From assembly GCA_031550125.1 (NCBI GenBank), contig JAVBOW010000016.1, forward strand, positions 1 to 33,393: a stretch of DNA of 33,393 bases, given 5' to 3'. Under the pieces are notes generated by a model. It did no database searches. It saw nothing but the letters and a program-made list of their open reading frames with translations, and had not been told where the DNA came from. Below, in pieces: positions 7,678 through 15,064 of this stretch (its first letter is position 1; each line of letters starts with the position of its first letter). The DNA is from JAVBOW01 sp031550125 (GTDB taxonomy: Bacteria; Bacteroidota; Bacteroidia; Bacteroidales; Rikenellaceae). The translations under genes and the position numbers were made by a program.

Positions 7678-8763
7678 TTATTTTATGAATGCCGCCACCC
7701 TTATCTCGCGTACGGGACGCAGGGGGTCGTTCAATATTATCATTACGCTTTGGCTTGCCAAGCCGGCCGGAAGGGACGACGGATCCAGCGCGACCGTCAG
7801 CGCCGCCTGTTTTCCCGGCGCTATGACCGTCCCGGCCAGCTGTGTGGCCGACAGTCCTTTGCCGGCCTGCACGTTCCTTATAACGAGCGGCTGCGACCCG
7901 ACGTTCTCTATGACGAATTCGGCCGGCACCGGCCTGGACGCGCTGTTCACGTCGCCGAAATCGAAGTACTGCCGGCTCAACTTAGCCTGCGGGGCGTTAT
8001 CCGTACCGGGGTCTTTGCCGAAATTGTCTATGCCGTAAGCCACCGCGTAGACGGAGGTCTTCTGCCTGCGTCCGTCCACTTCTATCGCCACGTTGCCGGC
8101 GAAGACGTCCCAGGCCGTCCTCTGGCCGGTAAGGTCGAACGTAAAGGTGATGTCGCCCGAAGATCCGGGAGCTATCTGCGCCGGGGCGTCTATCCTGAGG
8201 AACTTTAACGCGGCGTCGGGACGCAGGACCAGGCCCACGTTGCGCCCGGACGTATTTATGTATTTTATAACTATGGCTTTGGCGCCGCCTTGCGCCACGT
8301 ACCTGAAATAGACCGACCGCATCTCCAGCCTCAAACCTCCGTCCAGGGCGACAGGGTAGAGTTCCTCGACGCTTCGCACCCTCTCGGCTACATTGCCCAG
8401 TATGGAGATAACCGCCCTTATAGCGCCGTTGTTGGCCTGCACCGTAACGGTTTTATTGAACGGCCCCGGACGCCCGAAGGGATCGTAGACCACGGTTATC
8501 TGCCCGCCGCCGCCCGGCATAACGGGCTTGCGCGAGAAATCCGTGGTAGTGCATCCGCAACTGGTCTCGACGTTCTCTATCACCAGCGGGGCGTTTCCGC
8601 CGTTGGTGAAACGGAAAATGTGGCTTACCTCTCCGCCGTCCTCCTTTATAGTGCCGAAATCCCACAACGAATGCTCGAATCGGATCGACGCGGTTTTCTG
8701 CGCCGCCGCGCCTGCGGCGGCAAAAATGCAGCAGATCAATATGTAAAACAGTCTTAGATGCAT
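7678..8763 (-). CDS. DUF1573 domain-containing exported protein
   Basis: This 361-aa protein has an N-terminal signal peptide (hydrophobic LFYILICCIFAAAGAAA). Residues of about 28-110 contain FEHSLWDFGTIKEDGGEVSHIF followed by NVETSCGCTTTDFS, the classic DUF1573 signature of Bacteroidota. A second, more diverged copy starts near residue 262 (QYFDFGDVNS) and lacks the CGC motif. The fold is probably immunoglobulin-like (ASH/PapD-like), and the molecular function is unknown. It is the first gene of the operon with nfnAB, an unusual partnership between an exported beta protein and a cytoplasmic redox enzyme that may reflect no more than shared expression. A TAnnTTTG element lies just upstream. 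Confidence 0.85.
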   Translation of the reverse strand: MHLRLFYILICCIFAAAGAAAQKTASIRFEHSLWDFGTIKEDGGEVSHIFRFTNGGNAPLVIENVETSCGCTTTDFSRKPVMPGGGGQITVVYDPFGRPGPFNKTVTVQANNGAIRAVISILGNVAERVRSVEELYPVALDGGLRLEMRSVYFRYVAQGGAKAIVIKYINTSGRNVGLVLRPDAALKFLRIDAPAQIAPGSSGDITFTFDLTGQRTAWDVFAGNVAIEVDGRRQKTSVYAVAYGIDNFGKDPGTDNAPQAKLSRQYFDFGDVNSASRPVPAEFVIENVGSQPLVIRNVQAGKGLSATQLAGTVIAPGKQAALTVALDPSSLPAGLASQSVMIILNDPLRPVREIRVAAFIK

Positions 8764-8784
8764 TTTGGAGATTTATACGGCCTG

Positions 8785-8792
8785 CAAAGTTA
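8785..8792 (-). promoter_or_regulatory. -7 promoter element for the DUF1573-nfnAB operon
   Basis: The minus strand reads TAACTTTG, an exact TAnnTTTG match, 21 nt upstream of the DUF1573 start codon at 8763. No good TTTG -33 box is seen at the usual spacing. Confidence 0.5.
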
Positions 8793-8846
8793 TATGTATT
8801 ACCTGGAAAATAAACGAACTGTTAAAATTTAATCAAATATCCGTAG

Positions 8847-9797
8847 CTATTTCGAAAAACCCTCCCTTTCGAACATCTCCATGTCGGTTAGCGTGTCGGT
8901 GCCGACGGTGGTAAGCATGTCGCCCACTATGGCGGCGCTTATTCCCGCATGCAGCAGCCGCGGGACGAGACGTCCTATGATTATCCGGCCTCCGGCAAGC
9001 CTTATATGCACCTCGGGATTGGTTATCCGGAAGATGGCGGCGGTTAGCATGATCTCTTCGTCCGTAAGCGGCGGCGCGCCTTCCAGGGCCGTGCCGGCTA
9101 TGGGGTTTAGTATGTTGAGCGGTATTGAGTCGACGCCCGCTTCGCGCAAGGCCACGGCCAGCTCTATGCGTTGGTTGCGGCTCTCGCCCATGCCTATTAT
9201 CCCTCCGGAGCATATCTCCATTCCGGCGTCGCGGGCGGCCCGGAGCGTGGCGAGCTTCTCTTCTGTGGTGTGGGTGGTGCATAGAGTGGGGAAGAACGAC
9301 GGCGCGCTCTCCAGATTGCAGTGGTATCGCGTCACCCCCGCCGCTTTCAGCCTGGCCATCTTCTGCTGGTCGAGAAGCCCCATGGAGGCGCATAGCTTTA
9401 TCCGGCTGTTGCGACCTATCTCTTCGTAAAGCGCGCACACCCTGTCTATATCGGCGTCGGACATAGTGCGTCCGGAGGTTACCAGGGAGAATCTCTCCAC
9501 GCCCATACGTTCGTTGCGCTGCGCGTCGTCCACGGCTTCGCGCGGCCCGACGAGAGGGTAGACGTCCACCTTTGACGTATGAAAACGCGATTGCGAACAC
9601 CATTTGCAATCTTCGCTGCACAAGCCCGACCTGGCGTTCATTATGGAGCATGTTTCGTACCTCTGGCCAAGGAAGTGGCGACGCAGCCTGTCGGCCAGGC
9701 CGCAAAGTTCTTCCACGCCGTACGCGTTCGCCAGATCTGTCGCCTGACCGTAACCGAGCCTGAGGCCGGAGACTATATCGTCGAAAAGTTTATCCAA
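8847..9797 (-). CDS. bioB: Biotin synthase
   Basis: BioB is a radical SAM enzyme that inserts sulfur into dethiobiotin to form biotin. The 316-aa length is usual. The radical SAM cluster motif is CSEDCKWCSQS (C60, C64, C67). Other family landmarks are YHCNLESAPSFFPTLCTTHT, CSGGIIGMGES, PLNILNPIAGTALEG and the Arg-containing IRLAGGR near the C-terminus. No other biotin gene is next to it, so the pathway genes are elsewhere. The gene is separated from the DUF1573 operon by 83 bp and has its own upstream TAnnTTTG element. No biotin-responsive operator was recognised. Confidence 0.96.
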   Translation of the reverse strand: MDKLFDDIVSGLRLGYGQATDLANAYGVEELCGLADRLRRHFLGQRYETCSIMNARSGLCSEDCKWCSQSRFHTSKVDVYPLVGPREAVDDAQRNERMGVERFSLVTSGRTMSDADIDRVCALYEEIGRNSRIKLCASMGLLDQQKMARLKAAGVTRYHCNLESAPSFFPTLCTTHTTEEKLATLRAARDAGMEICSGGIIGMGESRNQRIELAVALREAGVDSIPLNILNPIAGTALEGAPPLTDEEIMLTAAIFRITNPEVHIRLAGGRIIIGRLVPRLLHAGISAAIVGDMLTTVGTDTLTDMEMFEREGFSK

Positions 9798-9881
9798 AGT
9801 AGCCTTAAATTACCGCTGTAAAACCAGGGCAAAGAGTGTCGCCGCGTATCGAAAAACGGTTGCCGCGCCTCTTTGCCACAA

Positions 9882-9889
9882 CAAAGATA
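9882..9889 (-). promoter_or_regulatory. -7 promoter element upstream of bioB
   Basis: The minus strand reads TATCTTTG, an exact TAnnTTTG match, about 85 nt before the bioB ATG. A TTTG at 9916-9913 lies 23 nt further upstream, slightly longer than the usual spacing. The leader of about 75-80 nt is long but shows no clear riboswitch. Confidence 0.5.
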
Positions 9890-9955
9890 GGCGTTTTTCC
9901 TGTAAAATGCGACAAAGATGCGGCATGCGGCAATGCAGGTAAAACAGATCTAAAA

Positions 9956-9997
9956 AAGCGAAAGCCTCGAAACAATCAGGTTTCGAGGCTTTCGCTT
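9956..9997 (-). terminator. Strong terminator at the end of the ribosyl-utilisation operon
   Basis: An 18-bp perfect stem (9956-9973 with 9980-9997, 6-nt loop) is followed on the minus strand by a T-run (A-run 9952-9957 on the plus strand). It closes transcription coming leftward from the DUF4595 lipoprotein gene and insulates bioB. Confidence 0.85.
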
Positions 9998-10003
9998 GAT
10001 GTT

Positions 10004-10045
10004 AACAACAGACTGCCGGCTTCGGAAAGCCGGCGGTCTGTTGTT
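10004..10045 (-). repeat. Second long hairpin beside the terminator
   Basis: A 19-bp inverted repeat (10004-10022 with 10027-10045, one G:T pair, 4-nt loop) lies directly upstream of the terminator in the direction of operon transcription. It has no T-run of its own. It could stabilise the 3' end of the long operon transcript or be an intergenic palindromic repeat. Confidence 0.7.
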
Positions 10046-10091
10046 ATAAGGGTCACCCGTGGGAAGCGGAGACCATGCAGGTGAAACTTTC

Positions 10092-10871
10092 CTACTCAAT
10101 AACTTCCCAAGTATAGGTGTAGTGTTCTAAATCGCCGCCGTAGTTCTTGATGGCGTCGATCACATAACCGTCGTCATCCACGTCATAGGTGAATGTGGCG
10201 GTGGTTTCGCTGTGCTGCCATTTGTTGCTTTCGCACAGGTCCACCGGCGGCAGACCGAAGAAGCCGGCTTCGTAGAACATCTGCGAGGGTTCGCTGGCTT
10301 CGCTGTGGATGTGGTGTATCTTGCCTTTATTGAGGGCGTCGAGGTAGGTGTGGTCTTTGGTCTGCAATACGCCGTCGCTGTAGCGGGTCCATTTGGCTAT
10401 GTTGCCGGCGGTGATGGTTATGTCGCTCTTGTTGACGTCGGGATCGGCATCTTTCGTTACGTTGGTCAGGTGTCCTGCCGCATCGTAGGTGTAGACGAAG
10501 TTGTCGCCCCAACCGTCTATGAAGCGTGAGGCGTAACCGTTGGCACCCAGCGTGAGCGAGTAATCGTGGTGGTCGTCGCCTTCGATTTCGTTAGTGAAGG
10601 TGACCTGGTTTCCGCTGTAGGTCACCGTCCAGTCCTCTTCCCAGTCGGATGGTTCGGCTATGCTCGGCTCCCCGTACTGTATACGGATTATTTTGCCGTT
10701 GGCGTCGTAGGTGAATTTGTACTCGTGTTCGCCCCATGGAGAATTATATCCGAAGGTGGCGATGCGTTTCTGCACAGTTTTTTTACCGCCGTCGCCGTCG
10801 TCTTTGCCGCACGATACGGTCAGTAAACTTGCCACGAGGGCTGCCGTTAAGAGATAAATGATCTTTTTCAT
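10092..10871 (-). CDS. DUF4595-like lipoprotein with YD-type beta repeats
   Basis: This lipoprotein of 259 aa has a lipobox of about SLLTVSC (Cys near residue 21). The body has repeated beta-strand units such as YKFTYDANGKI, FVYTYDAAGHL and ATFTYDVDDDG, which resemble RHS/YD repeats and the DUF4595 family of Bacteroidota. The function is unknown; a surface-exposed ligand-binding or accessory role is possible. It lies 41 nt after the sugar permease gene with no recognisable promoter between, so it is probably the last gene of the nine-gene operon, directly before the double hairpin. Confidence 0.75.
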   Translation of the reverse strand: MKKIIYLLTAALVASLLTVSCGKDDGDGGKKTVQKRIATFGYNSPWGEHEYKFTYDANGKIIRIQYGEPSIAEPSDWEEDWTVTYSGNQVTFTNEIEGDDHHDYSLTLGANGYASRFIDGWGDNFVYTYDAAGHLTNVTKDADPDVNKSDITITAGNIAKWTRYSDGVLQTKDHTYLDALNKGKIHHIHSEASEPSQMFYEAGFFGLPPVDLCESNKWQHSETTATFTYDVDDDGYVIDAIKNYGGDLEHYTYTWEVIE

Positions 10872-10912
10872 TGTTTTGTGGTTTTAGATTGGTTTATTAA
10901 GAAAAAAAGTTT

Positions 10913-11917
10913 TTAGTTGCCCGAAACGATTATGGCCGCAAGTCCGGCGATAAAGAAACAGAACATAACGCCCAGCAGCCAGTCGACCTGCTTGCCCGAG
11001 CCTTTGAACTCCTTCCAGATGAACACGCCCCAGATGGCGGCGATCATAGGCGCTCCCTGGCCCAGGGCGTAGGATATGGCAGCCCCGGCTTTACCTGCGG
11101 CTATGTAGCTGAACGCCGTGCCGACGCACCAAATGGCGCCGCCCAGCACGCCCACCATATGGGTGGAGAGGCCGCCTGAGAAGTAGTTTTTGTAGCTTAC
11201 CGGCTCGCCCACGAAAGGCTTGCGCATGAGCAGCGTGTTGAAGAGAAAGTTGCTGGCCAGTACGCCAAGCGAGAAGATGAACAGCGCCGAGTAGGGCGTG
11301 AGCATCCCTGCGGTGGGGTTCTCGAAGTTGTCGAGGTCCATGGCGGAGGCCACGAAACGGTAGAAGAGCGACATGAGTACGCCTGCCACGACGGCCAGGA
11401 TGATGCCTTTGCGGTTCTGAACACTCTTTTCGCCTTTGCTCACCTTACCCGAGGCGATGCCGTTGCAGATGATGGCCACCACGATCAGCGCCACGCCGAT
11501 GAAGAGCATCAGCGGGTCGCCCTTAGGTGTGGCCATATAGTTTATGATCACGCCGATGACCAGCGCAAGGCCTACGCCCAGCGGGAAAGCCACGGCAAGG
11601 CCGGCGAGCGAAACCGAGGCCGAGAGGAGGATGTTCGAGGCGTTGAAGATCACTCCGCCGAGGATGGCGTTCAGGATATGCTTTCCCTGGGCTTGTCCCA
11701 GGTCGGCGATCATGGGGCGTCCCTGGTCGCCGATGCTGCCCATGGTAAGGCCCAGCAACAGGGCTACCACGACCATGCCTATCACATAGTCCCAGTAGAA
11801 GAGTTCGTAACGCCACGATTTGGCCGCCAGCTTCTGGGTGTTGCCCCAGGAACCCCAGCACAGCATGGTGATGAAGCAGAAGATGACTGCGAGTGAATAA
11901 CTGTTGATAATAAACAT
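10913..11917 (-). CDS. GRP/RhaT-type sugar permease (DMT superfamily), candidate ribose importer
   Basis: This integral inner-membrane protein of 334 aa has about ten hydrophobic segments, opening with IINSYSLAVIFCFITMLCWGSWGNTQKLA. The repeated architecture and motifs such as AFPLGVGLALVIGVIINY and a late AISYALGQGAPMIAAIWGVFIWKEF are those of the glucose/ribose porter and rhamnose transporter branch of the drug/metabolite transporter superfamily. The GRP family includes the ribose transporter RbsU of lactobacilli, so with ribokinase in the same operon a ribose or riboside substrate is the best guess. Rhamnose is less likely because no rhamnose catabolic gene is present. It starts 13 nt after the esterase stop. 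Confidence 0.8.
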   Translation of the reverse strand: MFIINSYSLAVIFCFITMLCWGSWGNTQKLAAKSWRYELFYWDYVIGMVVVALLLGLTMGSIGDQGRPMIADLGQAQGKHILNAILGGVIFNASNILLSASVSLAGLAVAFPLGVGLALVIGVIINYMATPKGDPLMLFIGVALIVVAIICNGIASGKVSKGEKSVQNRKGIILAVVAGVLMSLFYRFVASAMDLDNFENPTAGMLTPYSALFIFSLGVLASNFLFNTLLMRKPFVGEPVSYKNYFSGGLSTHMVGVLGGAIWCVGTAFSYIAAGKAGAAISYALGQGAPMIAAIWGVFIWKEFKGSGKQVDWLLGVMFCFFIAGLAAIIVSGN

Positions 11918-11930
11918 ATTAGTTGAGGTT

Positions 11931-13517
11931 TTAAGGTTGGTTTGTCTTTATTTTGGATGAAATGTCGGCGCGCATCTGCTCCAGGCCATATAACATTGAG
12001 GTCGGGGTGGCAAGCCCGTTGTAGACGCGGTACTGGAAGGTCTCGCCATCGGGGTCGGCGCCATGCATGAAGGTGTAGAAGGCGTTGGCCCCTATATAGT
12101 TGGTACCCATGTCGGGCAGCGAGCAGTAGTAGTATACAGAAGCGTTGCGCGCGGTTATTTCCGCAGGGAGTGCGGCGTCGAGCATAAACAGCGAGGAGAT
12201 AGGGAAATCTGCGTCCAGGCTGGCCGCGTAGAGCAATCCGCCGCTCATGCCCACGCCTATGGCCGTGCGGTTTTTCGCTGCGGCAATGGTACGGTAGGCG
12301 GCGTCGACGGCCGTCACAAACCCTTCTATGGCCGAAGCCTGCACGCCCGAAGCATTGGCGGCCACCAGAATGAAAGGCCTGGAAGTTTGTGTCGGCGAGA
12401 GCGTACGCATGGCGTTTTCGGCACTCATAAGAGCGGCGTCGTACATCAGGTAAATCACCGGGAAGCGTTTCGACTCGTCGGCGTCGTAAGAGGCCGGAAG
12501 ATATACTTGGGCGCTAATTCCGCCGAGCGTCGCCGCGGAGTGTGTGGCCGAGTGCGATGCGGGCGGGGTGAAACCCTCCTCGTCGGGGTTGGCCGCGCCG
12601 TTGAAGCAATTCTGGATGTAGGGCAGCACGGCCACCGTGCCGCTACGCCAGTAGGACGAGGTGTGGGCGCCGTCCCTGACGCGGTATTCGTGCGGTATGC
12701 CGGTCTCGCGCAACCTTACGTGTAGCAGGTCGTTGGCCACTTCCAGTTGCTCCTCGTCGTCGCCACAGTCGTACCAGTATTTCACATTGGCATATTGCGG
12801 GGCCGTCGCGGCGGTGAACATGTAGAACGGGCAGTGCTGTTTGTAGTAGTCCGTAAGCCTTGCTTCGCCCGACTGGCCCTTGCCGCCGAATATATCTCCC
12901 CATTGGGTGTTCCAACCGGTCTGGGGTTCGGTCATGTATTGTGCGTCGGTGCGAAAGGACATGCTCAGAGGTACGCTCACCGAGAATAGGTCGGGATGCT
13001 TCGAGGGGAGGATCATCGCCCCGAAGCCGCCCATAGAGTAGCCTATCACGGCGCGGTGGCCGCGGTCGGCAAGGGTGCGCAGCGTGCGGTCGATCTGGGG
13101 TACGAGTTCCTCGGCGAACATGTCCATATAGGGATATGCGCCGTTGTAGCGATTGACGTAGTATGAGCGGAAACCTTGCGGCATGACGTAGATCATCGGT
13201 TCGAGGCCCTTGGCCTGCTCCATATAGGAGACCAGCGAAGAGATGTTGAGGTATTCGTCATTCCAGTCCTTATGGTCGTTGCCCAGCCCGTGCAGCAGGT
13301 ACACAACCGGGTAGCGCTTCTGCGTCTGGTCGTTGTAATCCTCTGGCAGGTAGATCGAATAAAGGACGTTGCATCCCAGTTTCTGGCTTTGCAGCACCAG
13401 GTCGGTCTGGTAACGTACCGTGGGTACGTCGCCGGGCAGCGACTTGTCCTTCTCGCAGGAGGAGAACAGGACGCCCATAAGCAGTACGATTGATATCATC
13501 ACGTTCATCTGGCTCAT
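11931..13517 (-). CDS. Two-domain esterase D-like lipoprotein, second domain degenerate
   Basis: This lipoprotein of 528 aa has Cys at residue 21 in VLFSSC. It contains two alpha/beta-hydrolase domains of the esterase D / feruloyl esterase type. Domain 1 (about 35-305) has the oxyanion-region LLHGLG, nucleophile elbow GYSMGGFG (S161), an acidic residue region YDCGDDEE (about 250-256) and catalytic His in DGAHTSSYW (H285). Domain 2 (about 330-520) keeps the elbow-like GMSGG (S425), but LLHG is replaced by LMYD and the His position reads NGLATP, so it is probably inactive and may bind ligand. The start was set at the ATG that overlaps the upstream TAA. In this operon it may deacylate an acylated riboside; other ester substrates are equally possible. 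Confidence 0.82.
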   Translation of the reverse strand: MSQMNVMISIVLLMGVLFSSCEKDKSLPGDVPTVRYQTDLVLQSQKLGCNVLYSIYLPEDYNDQTQKRYPVVYLLHGLGNDHKDWNDEYLNISSLVSYMEQAKGLEPMIYVMPQGFRSYYVNRYNGAYPYMDMFAEELVPQIDRTLRTLADRGHRAVIGYSMGGFGAMILPSKHPDLFSVSVPLSMSFRTDAQYMTEPQTGWNTQWGDIFGGKGQSGEARLTDYYKQHCPFYMFTAATAPQYANVKYWYDCGDDEEQLEVANDLLHVRLRETGIPHEYRVRDGAHTSSYWRSGTVAVLPYIQNCFNGAANPDEEGFTPPASHSATHSAATLGGISAQVYLPASYDADESKRFPVIYLMYDAALMSAENAMRTLSPTQTSRPFILVAANASGVQASAIEGFVTAVDAAYRTIAAAKNRTAIGVGMSGGLLYAASLDADFPISSLFMLDAALPAEITARNASVYYYCSLPDMGTNYIGANAFYTFMHGADPDGETFQYRVYNGLATPTSMLYGLEQMRADISSKIKTNQP

Positions 13518-15064
13518 TATAATGCAGGTTCTATCGGCAGCCTGGGCGCGGCGGACCACACCACCATCTCCTTGGCCTCTATAACGTAGCCGGGCGAGGG
13601 ATTCACCAACTTCAAGGTTAGGGTGTGGGTCTCGCGGCCGGGTATTTCGTACGAGAAAAAGACGTCGTAGCGGCGCTTGATGTAGTCGTAAGGCATGTCG
13701 AAACGCTCCACCACCTTTCCATCCAACGATGCTTCGATCCGGGCCGTGTAGTCCGGCGCTCCCTCGACGGTACGCACCACCGAACCCATCACCACCACGC
13801 TGTTGCCCAGGAAATCGAGGGTGAGCGAGTCGCGGAACTGGCGTTTGAGGACCCTCCGCTCGACGGGGCAGAGTCCCTCGAACGACTCCTCGTAAGGCGC
13901 CGCTTCGGGCCGTTGCACGGGAATGCGGTAAGTTTCGCCATCGACGCCGCCGCCCTGCGAGGCGAGGGTCTGGGCCACCAAATCGAGGTTGAGTCCGTAA
14001 AGCGTGCGTAGAGAGATCGAGGTATAGGGGAAATCCATATCTTCGACCTTCTCAAGTGCGGGCTTCCAATAGTCTGGAATGGCCTCGTAGCCTTTCACGA
14101 CGCCCAGTATGCCGGCGGCCGAAGCGGGGTTGCAGTCCGAATCCTGCCCGCAGCGGGTGGCTATGTCCATAGTCCGGAAGAAATCCCCCTGGCCGTAGAG
14201 CAGCCCTATGACCACGTAGGCCGAGTTGATGGCCGCGTCGATATTGAAACCGTTGAACACCCCTTCGGGACACCCCTTCTCGTTGCCGTAGCGTTTTTCG
14301 ATCTCGAACCAGCACTGCTGCCAGTCGTCGGGATATTGCCCGTGCAGCTCGATCACGTCGGCTATGCAACGGTAATATTTGCTTTTTGTAGGGATGGCCT
14401 TCAGGGCCTCGGCGAGGATAGTGGGGATGTCGTCGCACACGAAGGCCAGCGCGTAGGCCGTACCCAGGTAGAGGCCGCCGTAGTAGCCGTCGCCGTAGTT
14501 CATTATATGGCCCACGCGGTCGGACACTTCGGCAGCCTTTGCGCACATGCCGGGGCAGATCATGCCTATGAAGTCGGCTTCGATCTGGAAATCGATGTCG
14601 TCCGCATGGGGGTTGTGCCGCCAGTGGCCAGAAGCGGGCGGCATGATCCCGTCGAGTATGTTGCGGCGGGCTGCCTGGTTGGCATGCCATAGTTTGTAGT
14701 CGGCATGGGCGAAGGCCAGGGCCAGCGAGTCGGCCGGAACGTCCACCCCGCAGCGGGCCATCACTTCGACAAACGTGAGATCCATGTACACGTCGTCGTA
14801 CAGGCCGGGATCGTCGCGGAAGGTCTCCAGGGCGTAGTCGTCGTACCATACCATGGGGGCCTGGTCGTGGATTATGCCTCCTTTGTATTTGAATTCGGTG
14901 GGTCCGCCGTAGGTGCAGCCTATGGTCTGCCCGGCCCAGCCCCCTTTGATCTTATCGGTCAACGCTTCGCGGCTGATCTCCACAGTGGCGCCATAGGGGA
15001 TGGTGGCGGTGCGCGGGGTACACCCTGCGGCCAGTAGCAGCGATATGGCTAACATCCGTTTCAT
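13517..15064 (-). CDS. Exported ADP-ribosylglycohydrolase-family lipoprotein 1
   Basis: This 515-aa protein has a lipobox LLLAAGC with Cys15 when started at the ATG that overlaps the upstream TGA. The catalytic domain (about 31-345) shows the family's N-terminal DKIKGGWAGQTIG, the first acidic motif LYDDVYMD (D90, D91), a central HADDIDFQIEADFIG and the second acidic motif GQDSDCNPASAAGILG (D308, D310). Classical ADP-ribosylhydrolases have (T/S)DDT and DxD(T/S) for two Mg ions; here the flanking Thr/Ser residues are Tyr, Val and Cys, so metal binding or substrate may differ. A C-terminal beta-rich domain of about 115 residues follows. It is closely related to its upstream neighbour and probably arose by tandem duplication. 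Confidence 0.85.
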   Translation of the reverse strand: MKRMLAISLLLAAGCTPRTATIPYGATVEISREALTDKIKGGWAGQTIGCTYGGPTEFKYKGGIIHDQAPMVWYDDYALETFRDDPGLYDDVYMDLTFVEVMARCGVDVPADSLALAFAHADYKLWHANQAARRNILDGIMPPASGHWRHNPHADDIDFQIEADFIGMICPGMCAKAAEVSDRVGHIMNYGDGYYGGLYLGTAYALAFVCDDIPTILAEALKAIPTKSKYYRCIADVIELHGQYPDDWQQCWFEIEKRYGNEKGCPEGVFNGFNIDAAINSAYVVIGLLYGQGDFFRTMDIATRCGQDSDCNPASAAGILGVVKGYEAIPDYWKPALEKVEDMDFPYTSISLRTLYGLNLDLVAQTLASQGGGVDGETYRIPVQRPEAAPYEESFEGLCPVERRVLKRQFRDSLTLDFLGNSVVVMGSVVRTVEGAPDYTARIEASLDGKVVERFDMPYDYIKRRYDVFFSYEIPGRETHTLTLKLVNPSPGYVIEAKEMVVWSAAPRLPIEPAL

